NCBI RefSeq assembly: GCF_003627155.1
Contig: NZ_CP032621.1
Span: forward strand, 372,001-436,000
Length of the DNA stretch: 64,000 nt
Direction of reading: 5' to 3'
Source: Streptococcus gwangjuense
GTDB lineage: Bacteria > Bacillota > Bacilli > Lactobacillales > Streptococcaceae
Of this stretch, positions 48,891 to 59,483 are shown in pieces. The position numbers and the translations under genes were made by a program. Below the pieces are notes generated by a model that worked only from the letters and a program-made list of their open reading frames with translations, searched no databases and was not told where the DNA came from. How positions within the stretch are numbered: the first letter of the stretch is position 1; every line of letters starts with the position of its first letter.

Positions 48891-49412
48891 CTATTTGCTT
48901 AATAATTTTTCTACCACATTTAGTTTTCGCATGGTCAAATCTATATTAAAAAGCTTTTCAAGATAGTTGGTATGGAGTTTCTTTTGTTTAGCAGTTCTAG
49001 GGAGATAGAGGTAAAGGCAGTGGTTACCGATACAAATTTCTTCTTCACCGTAATCAATTTTCAATTTGTCTAAAGGGAGGCTTTGAATAGATTCTTGATA
49101 AAAAATCACGTGTATACGGTCATAAAGATAGTGTTCTCCAAAAGGGTTTTCTTGGACAATTTTTTTAAAATCACTTTTGTTCTTGATTACCATTTTTAAG
49201 TCAGCACCAATATTTTCATTTATTAGAGTATGAACACGTTCTCGTATTTTTTCTAAATCTAAGTCACTTTCAAGAATGATATTCCCACTTTGAATATAGG
49301 TTCGAACTTGTTGAAAACCGGCTTCTGTTAAGATATCTACTAGATAAGACATTTTAGGGATAGCATTTTTTCCATTAGGAGTAACTCCCCTTAACAAGAT
49401 AATATGTTCCAA
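48891..49412 (-). CDS. DUF1697 family protein
   Basis: 173 residues matching DUF1697: ILLRGVTPNGKNAIPKMSYL start, FQQVRTYIQSGNIIL in the middle, and LHTNYLEKLFNIDLTMRKLNVVEKL end. The family has a ferredoxin-like fold and no established role. AAGGAAG lies upstream. It is a single gene, convergent with the MerR gene. Confidence 0.85.
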   Translation of the reverse strand: MEHIILLRGVTPNGKNAIPKMSYLVDILTEAGFQQVRTYIQSGNIILESDLDLEKIRERVHTLINENIGADLKMVIKNKSDFKKIVQENPFGEHYLYDRIHVIFYQESIQSLPLDKLKIDYGEEEICIGNHCLYLYLPRTAKQKKLHTNYLEKLFNIDLTMRKLNVVEKLLSK

Positions 49413-49460
49413 AGGACTTCCTTTCTTTTGGGGCTGATTTAGCCATTAAATAATTCAGAT

Positions 49461-50669
<1,209 letters not shown>

Positions 50670-50691
50670 TCACCTCTTGTCAAGAATGCAA

Positions 50692-51537
50692 TTAATCAAT
50701 TTCATATCCCATCAGCAAACCGCCATCTTCTGCATAGAAACTGCAGAGACCAGAGGTTGGGAGAATTTTAATATCCGCCTGTGGGAAATTTTCACGAATT
50801 CGCTCTGAAAGCTGTTGGCAACATTTCTCGTTATTGCGTTGGGCCATGACAATACGGCCACCAGCATATCCAGCTTTAATGATTTCATCATAGGCAGCTT
50901 GAACTGATTTCTTTGAACCTCGTGCTTTTTGTAGCAATTCAAGGGTTCCAGTTTCACTAGCTTCTCCGACCATACGGATATTTAGAAGGCCAACGACCGT
51001 ACCGATAAGCTTGCTCAAACGGCCGTTTTTCACCAAGTTATCGACCTTGGCCAGAACAAAGAGCAACTTGGTTTTTTCTTGATAGGCAGTGATAGCTTCA
51101 ACCACTTCTTCAAAAGACAAGCCCTGGTCAATAAAGTCATTTAATTTTTCTATGAGCAAGTCAACTTCCCCACCAGCAGACAAACTATCAATCACATGAA
51201 TCTTAGTATCAGGATGGTCTTCTAGATAAATATTCTTGGCCAGTTGAGCACTATTGTGACTGCCAGAGAGAGTACCTGTGATGGTTATTAGGAAAATGTT
51301 TTTGGCTCCTTCAAACGCTCGCAAATAATCATCTGGGCTTGGACAAGCTGATTTTGAAGCTTCTGCAGTTGCATATATGGTTTCCATCATTTGATCAATG
51401 TCAAGACTGGCATCATCAACAAAGACCTGATCAGCTACTTGAATGGTTAAGGGAACACTCACAAAGGTCGTGTCAATAGCTGGTGTTGCCAGCTGACGAT
51501 AATCACAACCAGAGTCAGCAATAATCTTCCAAGTCAT
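50692..51537 (-). CDS. DegV-family fatty-acid binding protein
   Basis: 281 residues. DegV fold: KIIADSGCDY start, ITGTLSGSHNSAQLAKN lipid-binding segment and RIVMAQRNNEKCC end. DegV proteins act as FakB, holding a fatty acid for FakA kinase to phosphorylate, feeding phospholipid synthesis. No fakA is nearby. GGAGAATTTCT precedes the ATG. The gene is read away from the tetR gene. Confidence 0.92.
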   Translation of the reverse strand: MTWKIIADSGCDYRQLATPAIDTTFVSVPLTIQVADQVFVDDASLDIDQMMETIYATAEASKSACPSPDDYLRAFEGAKNIFLITITGTLSGSHNSAQLAKNIYLEDHPDTKIHVIDSLSAGGEVDLLIEKLNDFIDQGLSFEEVVEAITAYQEKTKLLFVLAKVDNLVKNGRLSKLIGTVVGLLNIRMVGEASETGTLELLQKARGSKKSVQAAYDEIIKAGYAGGRIVMAQRNNEKCCQQLSERIRENFPQADIKILPTSGLCSFYAEDGGLLMGYEID

Positions 51538-51661
51538 AGAAATTCTCCATCTTTGTCAGTTATACATTGACAAAGGTTCTGTCTTTTTTTACAATTATAT
51601 CATGAAAGCCCTTGAAACAAAAGCCTCATCCGTCTGTTGTGACAAGTAGAAAGAAAATGTT

Positions 51662-52219
51662 ATGTCTGAACGTAGAATCTCTGAAAAGTCTCTTGAAAAT
51701 CTCAGAAAATCAAACCAAGAATCCAATTTATTAACTAGAGAAGCCCTTGAAACAGCCCTCTTGCAGCTCTTGGAAAAAAAGGACTTGACCAAGATTAGTA
51801 TTTCTGAATTAGTCAAGCGTGCAGGCGTTTCGCGTGCAGCCTTTTACCGCAATTATGATTCTAAAGAGGAAATTTTAGAGAGCGTTTTTAAACGGAGTGT
51901 CCACAACATCATGGAACAGTTGCATCATTATGATTTAAAGACAGACCTTTATCTGGTCTGGGTTCACCTTTTCCGAGAGGCCAGAAAGGAAGCCAGAGTG
52001 ATTCAACTGGCCTTGGATTACCATCTGGAAAAAATCTTTGTCCAAGCCATGCAGGAATTTCTAGAAAAATACCATGGAAAATCAAAAGGTGTCAGCTCTT
52101 ATCTTCATTCCTTCTGGAGCTCAGCCATCGTCTCTGTCCTTCTAAAATGGATCAAGGATGGCATGAAGGTACCTGCTGAAAAGATAGCGGATTTACGGTT
52201 ACCATTTTTTAAAAAATAG
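51662..52219 (+). CDS. TetR-family regulator
   Basis: 185 residues. Helix-turn-helix near 45-75 (KISISELVKRAGVSRAAFYRNYDSKEEIL); the C-terminal part resembles the group of regulators with a YRNYDSKEE start. The Shine-Dalgarno region is weak (GAAAG). It is divergent from degV and 18 bases upstream of the deaminase gene, so it may belong to that transcript. Ligand unknown. Confidence 0.9.
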   Translation: MSERRISEKSLENLRKSNQESNLLTREALETALLQLLEKKDLTKISISELVKRAGVSRAAFYRNYDSKEEILESVFKRSVHNIMEQLHHYDLKTDLYLVWVHLFREARKEARVIQLALDYHLEKIFVQAMQEFLEKYHGKSKGVSSYLHSFWSSAIVSVLLKWIKDGMKVPAEKIADLRLPFFKK

Positions 52220-52237
52220 AGCAAAAGGAGAAGAGAT

Positions 52238-52705
52238 ATGACTGAAAAAAGACTAGCATGGGATGAGTATTTTGCAGCCCAAGCCTTACTAATTGCCAAT
52301 CGTTCCACTTGTAAACGTGCCAAAGTGGGCGCGATTCTGGTAAAAGATAATAAGGTTATTTCCACTGGTTACAATGGTTCGGTGTCAGGAACCGAGCATT
52401 GTATTGATCACGAATGTCTGGTCATCGAAGGCCACTGTGTTCGCACCCTTCACGCAGAGGTTAATGCCATTCTCCAAGGGGCTGAGCGTGGTGTCCCCAA
52501 AGGCTTTACAGCTTATGTGACCCACTTTCCATGTCTAAACTGTACAAAACAATTGCTTCAGGTCGGCTGCAAGCGCGTGGTTTATATCAACCAGTACCGA
52601 ATGGACGACTACGCCCAATACCTCTATCAAGAAAAGGGAACAGAATTGACTCATTTACCACTTGAGACAGTACAGGCCGCTCTTAAAGAGGCTGATCTAA
52701 TGTAA
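52238..52705 (+). CDS. dCMP deaminase / ComEB-like protein
   Basis: 155 residues. Zinc deaminase signature: TLHAEVNAI (His-Ala-Glu) and [13 protein letters not shown] (Pro-Cys-x-x-Cys). It should deaminate dCMP to dUMP for thymidylate synthesis. The family includes ComEB; a competence role is not implied. AAAGGAGAAG lies upstream. A terminator follows. Confidence 0.92.
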   Translation: MTEKRLAWDEYFAAQALLIANRSTCKRAKVGAILVKDNKVISTGYNGSVSGTEHCIDHECLVIEGHCVRTLHAEVNAILQGAERGVPKGFTAYVTHFPCLNCTKQLLQVGCKRVVYINQYRMDDYAQYLYQEKGTELTHLPLETVQAALKEADLM

Positions 52706-52719
52706 AAATTATCAAAAAT

Positions 52720-52751
52720 AAATGGTTTAGAAAGATTTTTAAACCATTTTT
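52720..52751 (+). terminator. Terminator after the deaminase gene
   Basis: Stem AAATGGTT/AACCATTT (52720-52727, 52741-52748) running into T's. It is immediately followed by two copies of TGGTATAAT (52751-52769), the upp promoter region. Confidence 0.8.
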
Positions 52752-52803
52752 TGGTATAATTTGGTATAATAAGAAGAATAAATTGAAAGAAGGAATTCCA
52801 AAA

Positions 52804-53433
52804 ATGGGAAAAATTGAAGTTATTAATCATCCACTGATTCAACACAAATTGTCAATCTTGCGTCGTACAGATACTTCTACAAAAGCTTTCCGTGAGCTAG
52901 TAGATGAGATTGCAATGTTGATGGGGTATGAAGTACTTCGTGATCTTCCACTAGAAGATGTGGAAATTGAAACACCAATCACAAAAACAGTTCAAAAACA
53001 ATTGGCAGGTAAGAAATTGGCTATCGTTCCAATCTTGCGTGCAGGTATCGGGATGGTTGATGGGCTCTTGAGCTTGGTTCCAGCAGCTAAAGTTGGCCAC
53101 ATCGGTATGTACCGTGATGAAGAAACGCTTCAACCAGTTGAGTACTTGGTGAAATTGCCTGAGGACATTGACCAACGTCAAATTTTTGTCGTAGACCCAA
53201 TGTTAGCAACAGGTGGCTCAGCAATCTTGGCTGTTGATTCTCTTAAAAAACGTGGCGCATCAAATATCAAATTTGTCTGCCTCGTATCTGCACCAGAAGG
53301 TGTTAAAGCCCTTCAAGAAGCTCATCCAGATGTAGAAATCTTTACAGCAGCCTTGGATGAACGTTTGAACGAACACGGTTATATCGTTCCAGGTCTTGGA
53401 GATGCTGGAGACCGCTTGTTCGGTACGAAATAA
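52804..53433 (+). CDS. upp: Uracil phosphoribosyltransferase
   Basis: 209 residues from ATG 52804 with GAAGGAAT upstream. PRPP motif [13 protein letters not shown] (about 131-143) and the uracil-binding end [16 protein letters not shown]. It salvages uracil to UMP. Two overlapping extended -10 boxes (TATAAT at 52754 and 52764) precede it. Confidence 0.97.
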   Translation: MGKIEVINHPLIQHKLSILRRTDTSTKAFRELVDEIAMLMGYEVLRDLPLEDVEIETPITKTVQKQLAGKKLAIVPILRAGIGMVDGLLSLVPAAKVGHIGMYRDEETLQPVEYLVKLPEDIDQRQIFVVDPMLATGGSAILAVDSLKKRGASNIKFVCLVSAPEGVKALQEAHPDVEIFTAALDERLNEHGYIVPGLGDAGDRLFGTK

Positions 53434-53521
53434 AATTAAAAAGAGATTGACTTGGAAAAGAATTTCCAGTCGTGAAAGGAGGTTGAATTTTTGTTTCTGT
53501 TTAATGAAAGCAGAGCAAAAA

Positions 53522-53551
53522 TTTGACCTTTTTTGACCAAGATATTATAAT
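53522..53551 (+). promoter_or_regulatory. clpP promoter overlapped by a CtsR box
   Basis: TTTGACC-TTT-TTTGACC (53522-53538) is the complement of the CtsR heptad repeat GGTCAAA spaced by 3. It covers the -35 (TTGACC, 53523-53528); 17 bp later is TATAAT (53546-53551). CtsR should repress clpP until heat stress. Confidence 0.9.
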
Positions 53552-53605
53552 AGTCTTATCTTCAGTCATTTGACCAACAAAAATAAAACTCAAAAGGAGA
53601 AATGA

Positions 53606-54196
53606 ATGATTCCAGTAGTTATTGAACAAACAAGCCGTGGAGAACGTTCCTACGATATTTACTCACGTCTTCTCAAAGACCGCATCATTATGCTGACAGG
53701 CCCAGTTGAAGACAATATGGCTAACTCAGTTATTGCCCAGTTGCTTTTCTTGGATGCCCAAGATAGTACAAAAGATATTTACATTTATGTCAATACACCT
53801 GGTGGTTCTGTTTCAGCTGGTTTGGCAATCGTTGATACCATGAACTTTATCAAGGCAGATGTCCAAACCATCGTTATGGGAATGGCTGCATCTATGGGGA
53901 CGGTCATTGCATCAAGTGGAGCAAAAGGCAAACGTTTCATGCTTCCAAATGCTGAATACATGATCCACCAACCAATGGGTGGTACAGGCGGTGGTACTCA
54001 ACAAACCGATATGGCGATTGCTGCAGAACATTTGCTTAAAACTCGTAAAACCTTGGAAAAAATCTTGGCTGAAAATTCAGGTCAGTCAATCGAAAAAGTT
54101 CACGCAGATGCAGAGCGTGATAACTGGATGAGTGCTCAAGAAACACTTGAATATGGCTTTATTGATGAAATCATGGCCAACAATTCATTGAATTAA
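53606..54196 (+). CDS. clpP: ATP-dependent protease subunit ClpP
   Basis: 196 residues. Catalytic triad visible: Ser in MGMAASMGT (about 96), His in [10 protein letters not shown] (about 121), Asp about 172. It forms the tetradecameric protease chamber used with ClpX, ClpE, ClpC or ClpL. AAAGGAGA lies upstream. Controlled by the CtsR box. Confidence 0.98.
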   Translation: MIPVVIEQTSRGERSYDIYSRLLKDRIIMLTGPVEDNMANSVIAQLLFLDAQDSTKDIYIYVNTPGGSVSAGLAIVDTMNFIKADVQTIVMGMAASMGTVIASSGAKGKRFMLPNAEYMIHQPMGGTGGGTQQTDMAIAAEHLLKTRKTLEKILAENSGQSIEKVHADAERDNWMSAQETLEYGFIDEIMANNSLN

Positions 54197-54207
54197 TGAT
54201 CAAAGAA

Positions 54208-54235
54208 GGCAAACTCGACTGGGTTTGCTTTTTTT
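54208..54235 (+). terminator. Terminator after clpP
   Basis: Stem GCAAAC/GTTTGC (about 54209-54214, 54223-54228) with seven T; the T run merges into a TGGTATAAT -10 (54236-54244) for the next gene. Confidence 0.85.
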
Positions 54236-54275
54236 GGTATAATAGGGGGGAGATTTCTTAGAAAGAGGATTTATC

Positions 54276-54563
54276 ATGTTTGAAAAAGTCAATCGATCTG
54301 GCTTGATTATCTATCTTTACTATAATCGTGATGCAAAAAAACTGCAGGATTATGGAGATATTACCTATCATTCCAAGAAACATCGTTACTTACAGCTTTA
54401 TGTTCCAACTCAAGAAGTGGAGCAATTGGTCGGGCGCTTGGGCAAGGAAAAGTTTATAAAAAAAGTCAGAGTTTGTCATATCCAAGAGTTGGAAACACCC
54501 TTTGTGGGCAATCTTTATCGAAGGGAAAACGTTATCATCGAAAAAGTTCAAGAAAAGTGTTGA
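54276..54563 (+). CDS. ylbG: YlbG-like DUF2129 protein
   Basis: 95 residues, the small YlbG/DUF2129 family: [34 protein letters not shown]. Cytoplasmic, function unknown. GAAAGAGG lies upstream. Its stop codon overlaps the -35 of the liv promoter. Confidence 0.88.
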   Translation: MFEKVNRSGLIIYLYYNRDAKKLQDYGDITYHSKKHRYLQLYVPTQEVEQLVGRLGKEKFIKKVRVCHIQELETPFVGNLYRRENVIIEKVQEKC

Positions 54564-54588
54564 CAATTTTCTGATAATTCGGTATATT
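54560..54588 (+). promoter_or_regulatory. liv operon promoter
   Basis: TTGACA (54560-54565), 17-bp spacer, TATATT (54583-54588), 37 bases before the livJ start. Confidence 0.75.
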
Positions 54589-54624
54589 CTTAACATGCTA
54601 TTTAAGAATAAGGAGACAAAAAAG

Positions 54625-55785
54625 ATGAAGAAAAAATTTGCCCTATCGTTTGTGGCGCTTGCAAGTGTAGCACTTCTTGCAGCCTGTGGAGAAGTGAAGT
54701 CTGGAGCGTCAAACGCTGCTGGTAACTCAGTAGATGAAAAGACAATCAAAATCGGATTTAACTTCGAGGAAACTGGTGCCGTAGCAGCTTACGGTACATC
54801 TGAACAAAAAGGTGCCCAATTGGCCGTTGATGAAATCAATGCAGCAGGTGGTATCGATGGAAAACAAATCGAAGTAGTCGATAAAGATAATAAGTCTGAA
54901 ACAGCTGAGGCGGCTTCAGTAACAACTAACCTTGTAACTCAATCTAAAGTATCAGCAATCGTAGGACCTGCGACATCTGGTGCGACTGCAGCTGCGGTAG
55001 CGAACGCTACAAAAGCAGGTGTTCCATTGATTTCGCCAAGTGCGACTCAAGATGGATTGACTAAAGGTCAAGATTACCTCTTTATCGGAACATTCCAAGA
55101 TAGCTTCCAAGGAAAAATTATCTCAAACTATGTTACTGAAAAATTAAACGCTAAGAAAGTTGTTCTATACACTGACAACGCCAGCGACTATGCTAAAGGG
55201 ATTGCCAAAGCCTTCCGTGAAGCATACAAAGGTGAAATCGTTGCAGATGAAACTTTCGTAGCAGGTGACACAGACTTCCAAGCAGCCCTTACAAAAATGA
55301 AAGGGAAAGACTTTGATGCTATCATCGTCCCTGGTTACTACACTGAAGCTGGTAAAATTGTAAACCAAGCGCGTGGTATGGGAATTGACAAACCAATCGT
55401 TGGTGGTGATGGATTCAACGGTGAAGAGTTTGTGCAACAAGCAACCCCTGAAAAAGCATCAAACATCTACTTTATCTCAGGCTTCTCAACTACTGTAGAA
55501 GTTTCAGCTAAAGCAAAAGCCTTCCTGGAAGCTTACCGTGCTAAGTACAATGAAGAGCCTTCAACATTTGCAGCCTTGGCTTATGATTCAGTTCACCTTG
55601 TAGCAAACGCAGCAAAAGGTGCTAAAAACTCAGGTGAGATTAAGGACAACCTTGCTAAAACAAAAGACTTTGAAGGTGTAACTGGTCAAACAAGCTTCGA
55701 TGCGGACCACAACACAGTCAAAACAGCTTACATGATGACCATGAATAATGGTAAAGTTGAAGCAGCAGAAGTTGTAAAACCATAA
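54625..55785 (+). CDS. livJ: Branched-chain amino acid binding lipoprotein
   Basis: 386 residues from ATG 54625 with AAGGAGAC upstream. Lipoprotein signal with Cys at about 20 (LLAAC), then a periplasmic-binding type I fold (IGFNFEETGAVAAYGTSEQKGAQLAVDEINAAGGIDGK). It binds leucine, isoleucine or valine for LivHMGF. Longer upstream frames lie in ylbG and are not used. A hairpin separates it from livH. Confidence 0.95.
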   Translation: MKKKFALSFVALASVALLAACGEVKSGASNAAGNSVDEKTIKIGFNFEETGAVAAYGTSEQKGAQLAVDEINAAGGIDGKQIEVVDKDNKSETAEAASVTTNLVTQSKVSAIVGPATSGATAAAVANATKAGVPLISPSATQDGLTKGQDYLFIGTFQDSFQGKIISNYVTEKLNAKKVVLYTDNASDYAKGIAKAFREAYKGEIVADETFVAGDTDFQAALTKMKGKDFDAIIVPGYYTEAGKIVNQARGMGIDKPIVGGDGFNGEEFVQQATPEKASNIYFISGFSTTVEVSAKAKAFLEAYRAKYNEEPSTFAALAYDSVHLVANAAKGAKNSGEIKDNLAKTKDFEGVTGQTSFDADHNTVKTAYMMTMNNGKVEAAEVVKP

Positions 55786-55797
55786 TAGAAAAATGTT

Positions 55798-55836
55798 GAA
55801 ATAGGGAATGAGCCTCTGACTCACTCCCTGTTTCGA
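55798..55836 (+). terminator. Hairpin between livJ and livH
   Basis: Arms AAATAGGGAATGAG (about 55799) and CTCACTCCCTGTTT pair over 14 positions with two G-U/mismatch steps. No T tract follows, so it is more likely an mRNA-stabilising or partial-termination hairpin that raises livJ over the membrane genes. Confidence 0.6.
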
Positions 55837-55901
55837 TGTTTAAGAACCTATCAAAAAGTGAGGGGAAACCCTCGAAATTATATATAGAAAGAGTGAATTT
55901 T

Positions 55902-56771
55902 ATGCTCCAACAACTAGTAAATGGTTTGATTCTAGGTAGTGTTTATGCGCTGTTAGCCCTAGGATATACCATGGTTTACGGAATTATCAAGCTCATCAAC
56001 TTCGCACACGGTGATATTTATATGATGGGAGCCTTTATCGGTTATTTCTTGATTAATTCTTTCCAAATGAATTTCTTTGTAGCGCTTATTGTAGCTATGA
56101 TAGCGACAGCCATCCTTGGTGTCGTGATTGAGTTTCTTGCTTACCGACCTTTGCGCCACTCTACTCGTATTGCTGTTTTGATTACGGCTATTGGGGTGTC
56201 TTTCCTATTGGAGTATGGCATGGTCTATCTGGTTGGTGCCAATACCCGTGCCTTCCCTCAAGCGATTAAAACAGTTCGCTATGATTTGGGACCAGTTAGC
56301 CTAACAAACGTGCAGTTAATGATTTTGGCCATTTCCTTGATTTTGATGATTTTGTTACAAGTCATTGTCCAAAAGACTAAGATGGGGAAAGCCATGCGTG
56401 CAGTATCCGTAGATAGCGATGCAGCGCAATTGATGGGGATCAATGTAAACCGTACTATCAGCTTTACCTTTGCTTTGGGTTCTGCTCTTGCGGGGGCGGC
56501 TGGTGTTTTGATTGCCCTCTATTATAACTCTCTTGAGCCTTTGATGGGGGTTACTCCAGGTCTTAAATCTTTCGTTGCCGCGGTACTTGGTGGTATCGGA
56601 ATCATTCCTGGTGCGGCTCTTGGTGGATTTGTGATTGGTCTATTGGAAACCTTTGCGACAGCCTTTGGGATGTCAGACTTCCGTGATGCCATTGTTTATG
56701 GAATCTTGTTGTTGATCTTGATTGTCCGCCCAGCTGGTATCCTTGGTAAGAATGTGAAAGAGAAGGTGTAA
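55902..56771 (+). CDS. livH: Branched-chain amino acid ABC permease LivH
   Basis: 289 residues from ATG 55902. About eight helices; family start LQQLVNGLILGSVYALLALGYTMVYGIIKLINFAHGDIYM. The in-frame start at 55836 would add a polar non-family tail. It pairs with LivM, which follows 3 bases later. Confidence 0.94.
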   Translation: MLQQLVNGLILGSVYALLALGYTMVYGIIKLINFAHGDIYMMGAFIGYFLINSFQMNFFVALIVAMIATAILGVVIEFLAYRPLRHSTRIAVLITAIGVSFLLEYGMVYLVGANTRAFPQAIKTVRYDLGPVSLTNVQLMILAISLILMILLQVIVQKTKMGKAMRAVSVDSDAAQLMGINVNRTISFTFALGSALAGAAGVLIALYYNSLEPLMGVTPGLKSFVAAVLGGIGIIPGAALGGFVIGLLETFATAFGMSDFRDAIVYGILLLILIVRPAGILGKNVKEKV

Positions 56772-56774
56772 ACG

Positions 56775-57731
56775 ATGAAGGAAAATTTAAAAGTTAATAT
56801 TCTATGGTTACTCCTTTTGTTAGCTGGCTATGGCTTGATTAGTATACTGGTCTCAGTCGGTGTACTCAATCTATTCTATGTACAGATTTTACAACAAATT
56901 GGAATTAATATTATTCTGGCTGTTGGTCTCAACCTAATCGTTGGTTTTTCAGGACAATTTTCACTTGGGCATGCAGGTTTCATGGCGATTGGTGCCTATG
57001 CCGCTGCTATTATTGGTTCTAAATCACCAACCTACGGTGCCTTCTTTGGAGCTATGCTTATAGGTGCTTTGCTTTCAGGAGCAGTTGCTTTACTTGTCGG
57101 AATTCCAACCTTGCGTTTGAAGGGAGACTATCTTGCGGTAGCAACTCTCGGGGTATCTGAAATTATCCGTATCTTTATCATCAATGGTGGAAGTCTTACA
57201 AATGGTGCGGCAGGTATCTTGGGAATTCCTAACTTTACAACTTGGCAAATGGTATACTTCTTTGTCGTGATTACAACCATTGCAACCTTGAACTTCTTGC
57301 GTAGTCCAATTGGTCGTTCAACGCTCTCTGTTCGTGAGGATGAAATCGCTGCTGAGTCAGTTGGGGTTAATACGACTAAAATTAAAATCATCGCCTTCGT
57401 CTTTGGTGCTATTACTGCAAGTATTGCAGGGTCACTTCAGGCAGGATTTATCGGTTCAGTTGTACCGAAAGATTACACTTTCATTAACTCAATCAACGTT
57501 TTGATCATTGTTGTATTTGGTGGCCTTGGTTCCATTACAGGTGCGATTGTTTCAGCTATTGTTCTGGGAATTTTGAATATGCTTCTCCAAGATGTTGCTA
57601 GTGTACGTATGATTATTTACGCTTTGGCCTTGGTATTGGTAATGATTTTCAGACCAGGTGGACTCCTTGGAACATGGGAATTAAGCCTATCACGTTTCTT
57701 TAAAAAATCTAAAAAGGAGGAACAAAACTAA
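56775..57731 (+). CDS. livM: Branched-chain amino acid ABC permease LivM
   Basis: 318 residues with about nine helices and the family signature GFSGQFSLGHAGFMAIGAYAAA and KLKGDYLAVATLG-like loop (LRLKGDYLAVATLGVSEI). Forms the membrane channel with LivH. Its last base is shared with the start of livG (TAATG). Confidence 0.95.
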   Translation: MKENLKVNILWLLLLLAGYGLISILVSVGVLNLFYVQILQQIGINIILAVGLNLIVGFSGQFSLGHAGFMAIGAYAAAIIGSKSPTYGAFFGAMLIGALLSGAVALLVGIPTLRLKGDYLAVATLGVSEIIRIFIINGGSLTNGAAGILGIPNFTTWQMVYFFVVITTIATLNFLRSPIGRSTLSVREDEIAAESVGVNTTKIKIIAFVFGAITASIAGSLQAGFIGSVVPKDYTFINSINVLIIVVFGGLGSITGAIVSAIVLGILNMLLQDVASVRMIIYALALVLVMIFRPGGLLGTWELSLSRFFKKSKKEEQN

Positions 57732-58495
57732 TGGCATTACTTGAAGTAAAACAGTTAACCAAACATTTTGGCGGTCTAACAGCTGTTGGAGATGTGACTC
57801 TTGAATTGAACGAAGGGGAACTGGTTGGACTAATCGGTCCAAATGGAGCTGGTAAAACCACCCTTTTCAACCTCTTGACTGGTGTTTATGAACCAAGCGA
57901 GGGAACAGTTACCCTTGATGGTCACCTTTTGAATGGAAAGGCACCTTATAAGATTGCTTCTTTAGGACTTGGACGTACTTTCCAAAATATTCGTCTCTTT
58001 AAAGATTTAACAGTTTTGGACAATGTTTTGATTGCCTTTGGCAACCATCACAAACAACATGTTTTTGCTAGTTTCTTACGCCTACCAGCTTTTTACAAGA
58101 GTGAAAAAGAATTAAAGGCTAAAGCTTTGGAATTGCTGAAAATCTTTGATTTAGATGGTGATGCAGAGACTCTTGCTAAAAACCTCGCCTACGGACAACA
58201 ACGTCGTTTGGAAATTGTTCGTGCCCTTGCTACGGAACCTAAAATTCTATTTTTAGATGAACCAGCTGCAGGTATGAACCCACAGGAAACAGTCGAATTG
58301 ACTGAGTTAATTCGTCGCATCAAAGATGAATTTAAGATTACGATCATGCTGATTGAACACGATATGAATCTGGTCATGGAAGTGACAGAACGTATCTACG
58401 TACTTGAATATGGTCGTTTGATTGCTCAGGGAACTCCAGACGAAATTAAGACCAATAAACGTGTTATCGAAGCTTATCTAGGAGGTGAAGCCTAA
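57731..58495 (+). CDS. livG: Branched-chain amino acid ABC ATPase LivG
   Basis: 254 residues. Walker A GPNGAGKTT, the signature region LAYGQQRRLEI, and Walker B LFLDEPAAGMNPQE; the LAYGQQ form and C-terminal YLGGEA are typical of LivG. Its stop overlaps the livF start by one base. AAGGAGGAAC lies upstream. Confidence 0.95.
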   Translation: MALLEVKQLTKHFGGLTAVGDVTLELNEGELVGLIGPNGAGKTTLFNLLTGVYEPSEGTVTLDGHLLNGKAPYKIASLGLGRTFQNIRLFKDLTVLDNVLIAFGNHHKQHVFASFLRLPAFYKSEKELKAKALELLKIFDLDGDAETLAKNLAYGQQRRLEIVRALATEPKILFLDEPAAGMNPQETVELTELIRRIKDEFKITIMLIEHDMNLVMEVTERIYVLEYGRLIAQGTPDEIKTNKRVIEAYLGGEA

Positions 58496-59205
58496 TGTCT
58501 ATGTTAAAAGTTGATAATCTTTCTGTGCATTACGGTATGATCCAAGCAGTCCGTGATGTAAGCTTTGAAGTAAATGAAGGAGAAGTAGTTTCCCTTATCG
58601 GTGCTAATGGTGCAGGTAAGACAACCATTCTTCGTACCTTGTCTGGTCTAGTTAGACCAAGCTCAGGAAAAATTGAATTTTTAGGTCAAGAAATCCAAAA
58701 AATGCCAGCTCAGAAAATCGTGGCAGGTGGTCTTTCACAAGTACCAGAAGGACGCCACGTCTTCCCTGGCTTGACTGTTATAGAAAATCTTGAAATGGGA
58801 GCTTTCTTAAAGAAAAATCGTGAAGAAAATCAAGCTAACTTGAAGAAGGTCTTTTCACGCTTCCCACGTCTTGAAGAACGCAAGAACCAGGACGCAGCCA
58901 CTCTTTCAGGAGGAGAACAACAAATGCTTGCCATGGGACGCGCTCTTATGTCAACACCAAAACTTCTTCTTTTAGATGAACCATCAATGGGACTTGCCCC
59001 AATCTTTATCCAAGAGATTTTTGATATCATTCAAGATATCCAGAAGCAAGGAACAACCGTCCTCTTGATTGAACAAAATGCTAATAAAGCACTCGCTATC
59101 TCTGACCGAGGCTATGTACTGGAAACAGGAAAAATCGTCCTATCAGGAACAGGAAAAGAACTTGCTTCATCAGAAGAAGTCAGAAAAGCATATCTGGGTG
59201 GCTAA
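58495..59205 (+). CDS. livF: Branched-chain amino acid ABC ATPase LivF
   Basis: 236 residues. Walker A GANGAGKTT, signature LSGGEQQMLAMGRALM, Walker B LLLDEPSMGLAPI, end YLGG. Second ATPase of the Liv transporter. A perfect 12-bp-stem hairpin overlaps its stop codon, the first element of the array that follows. Confidence 0.95.
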   Translation: MSMLKVDNLSVHYGMIQAVRDVSFEVNEGEVVSLIGANGAGKTTILRTLSGLVRPSSGKIEFLGQEIQKMPAQKIVAGGLSQVPEGRHVFPGLTVIENLEMGAFLKKNREENQANLKKVFSRFPRLEERKNQDAATLSGGEQQMLAMGRALMSTPKLLLLDEPSMGLAPIFIQEIFDIIQDIQKQGTTVLLIEQNANKALAISDRGYVLETGKIVLSGTGKELASSEEVRKAYLGG

Positions 59206-59361
59206 ACTAGTCTGGGAGACTAGTTTAGGTTGCAAATGAAGATTGCGAAGCAATCATCATTATAGTCCGGGGGACCTTTTTAGTCGGTGAATAGAGATTG
59301 CGAAGCAGTCATCAAATCCAGGGGATTATTTTAGTCTGCATATTGAGATTGCAAAGCAATT
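59202..59361. repeat. Array of alternating short hairpins
   Basis: Six hairpins in 160 bases alternate between two types. Type 1 (GTCTGGGAGAC-like): 59202-59228, a perfect 12-bp stem around GGG; 59265-59275; 59315-59327. Type 2 (GATTGC-GAA-GCAATC): 59241-59255; 59296-59310; 59347-59361. Spacing is about 24-32 bases. I do not recognise this as BOX, RUP or SPRITE. The type 1 motif recurs inside the transposase remnant (60072-60096). Confidence 0.7.
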
Positions 59362-59483
59362 CTCATCTGCACTGGAAGGTTAGCTTCTAATCATTGAAAT
59401 GGAACAGAATGAAGTGTGTCTACCCTTCATTCACAGAGCTCGATTTCAGAGCTCATTGTCAACTGTAGTGGTTTGAAGAAAAG

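Noticed and set aside
59202..59361. CRISPR-like array after livF
   Set aside because: The palindromes are of two alternating types with unequal, short spacing and no cas genes, so they do not form repeat-spacer units.
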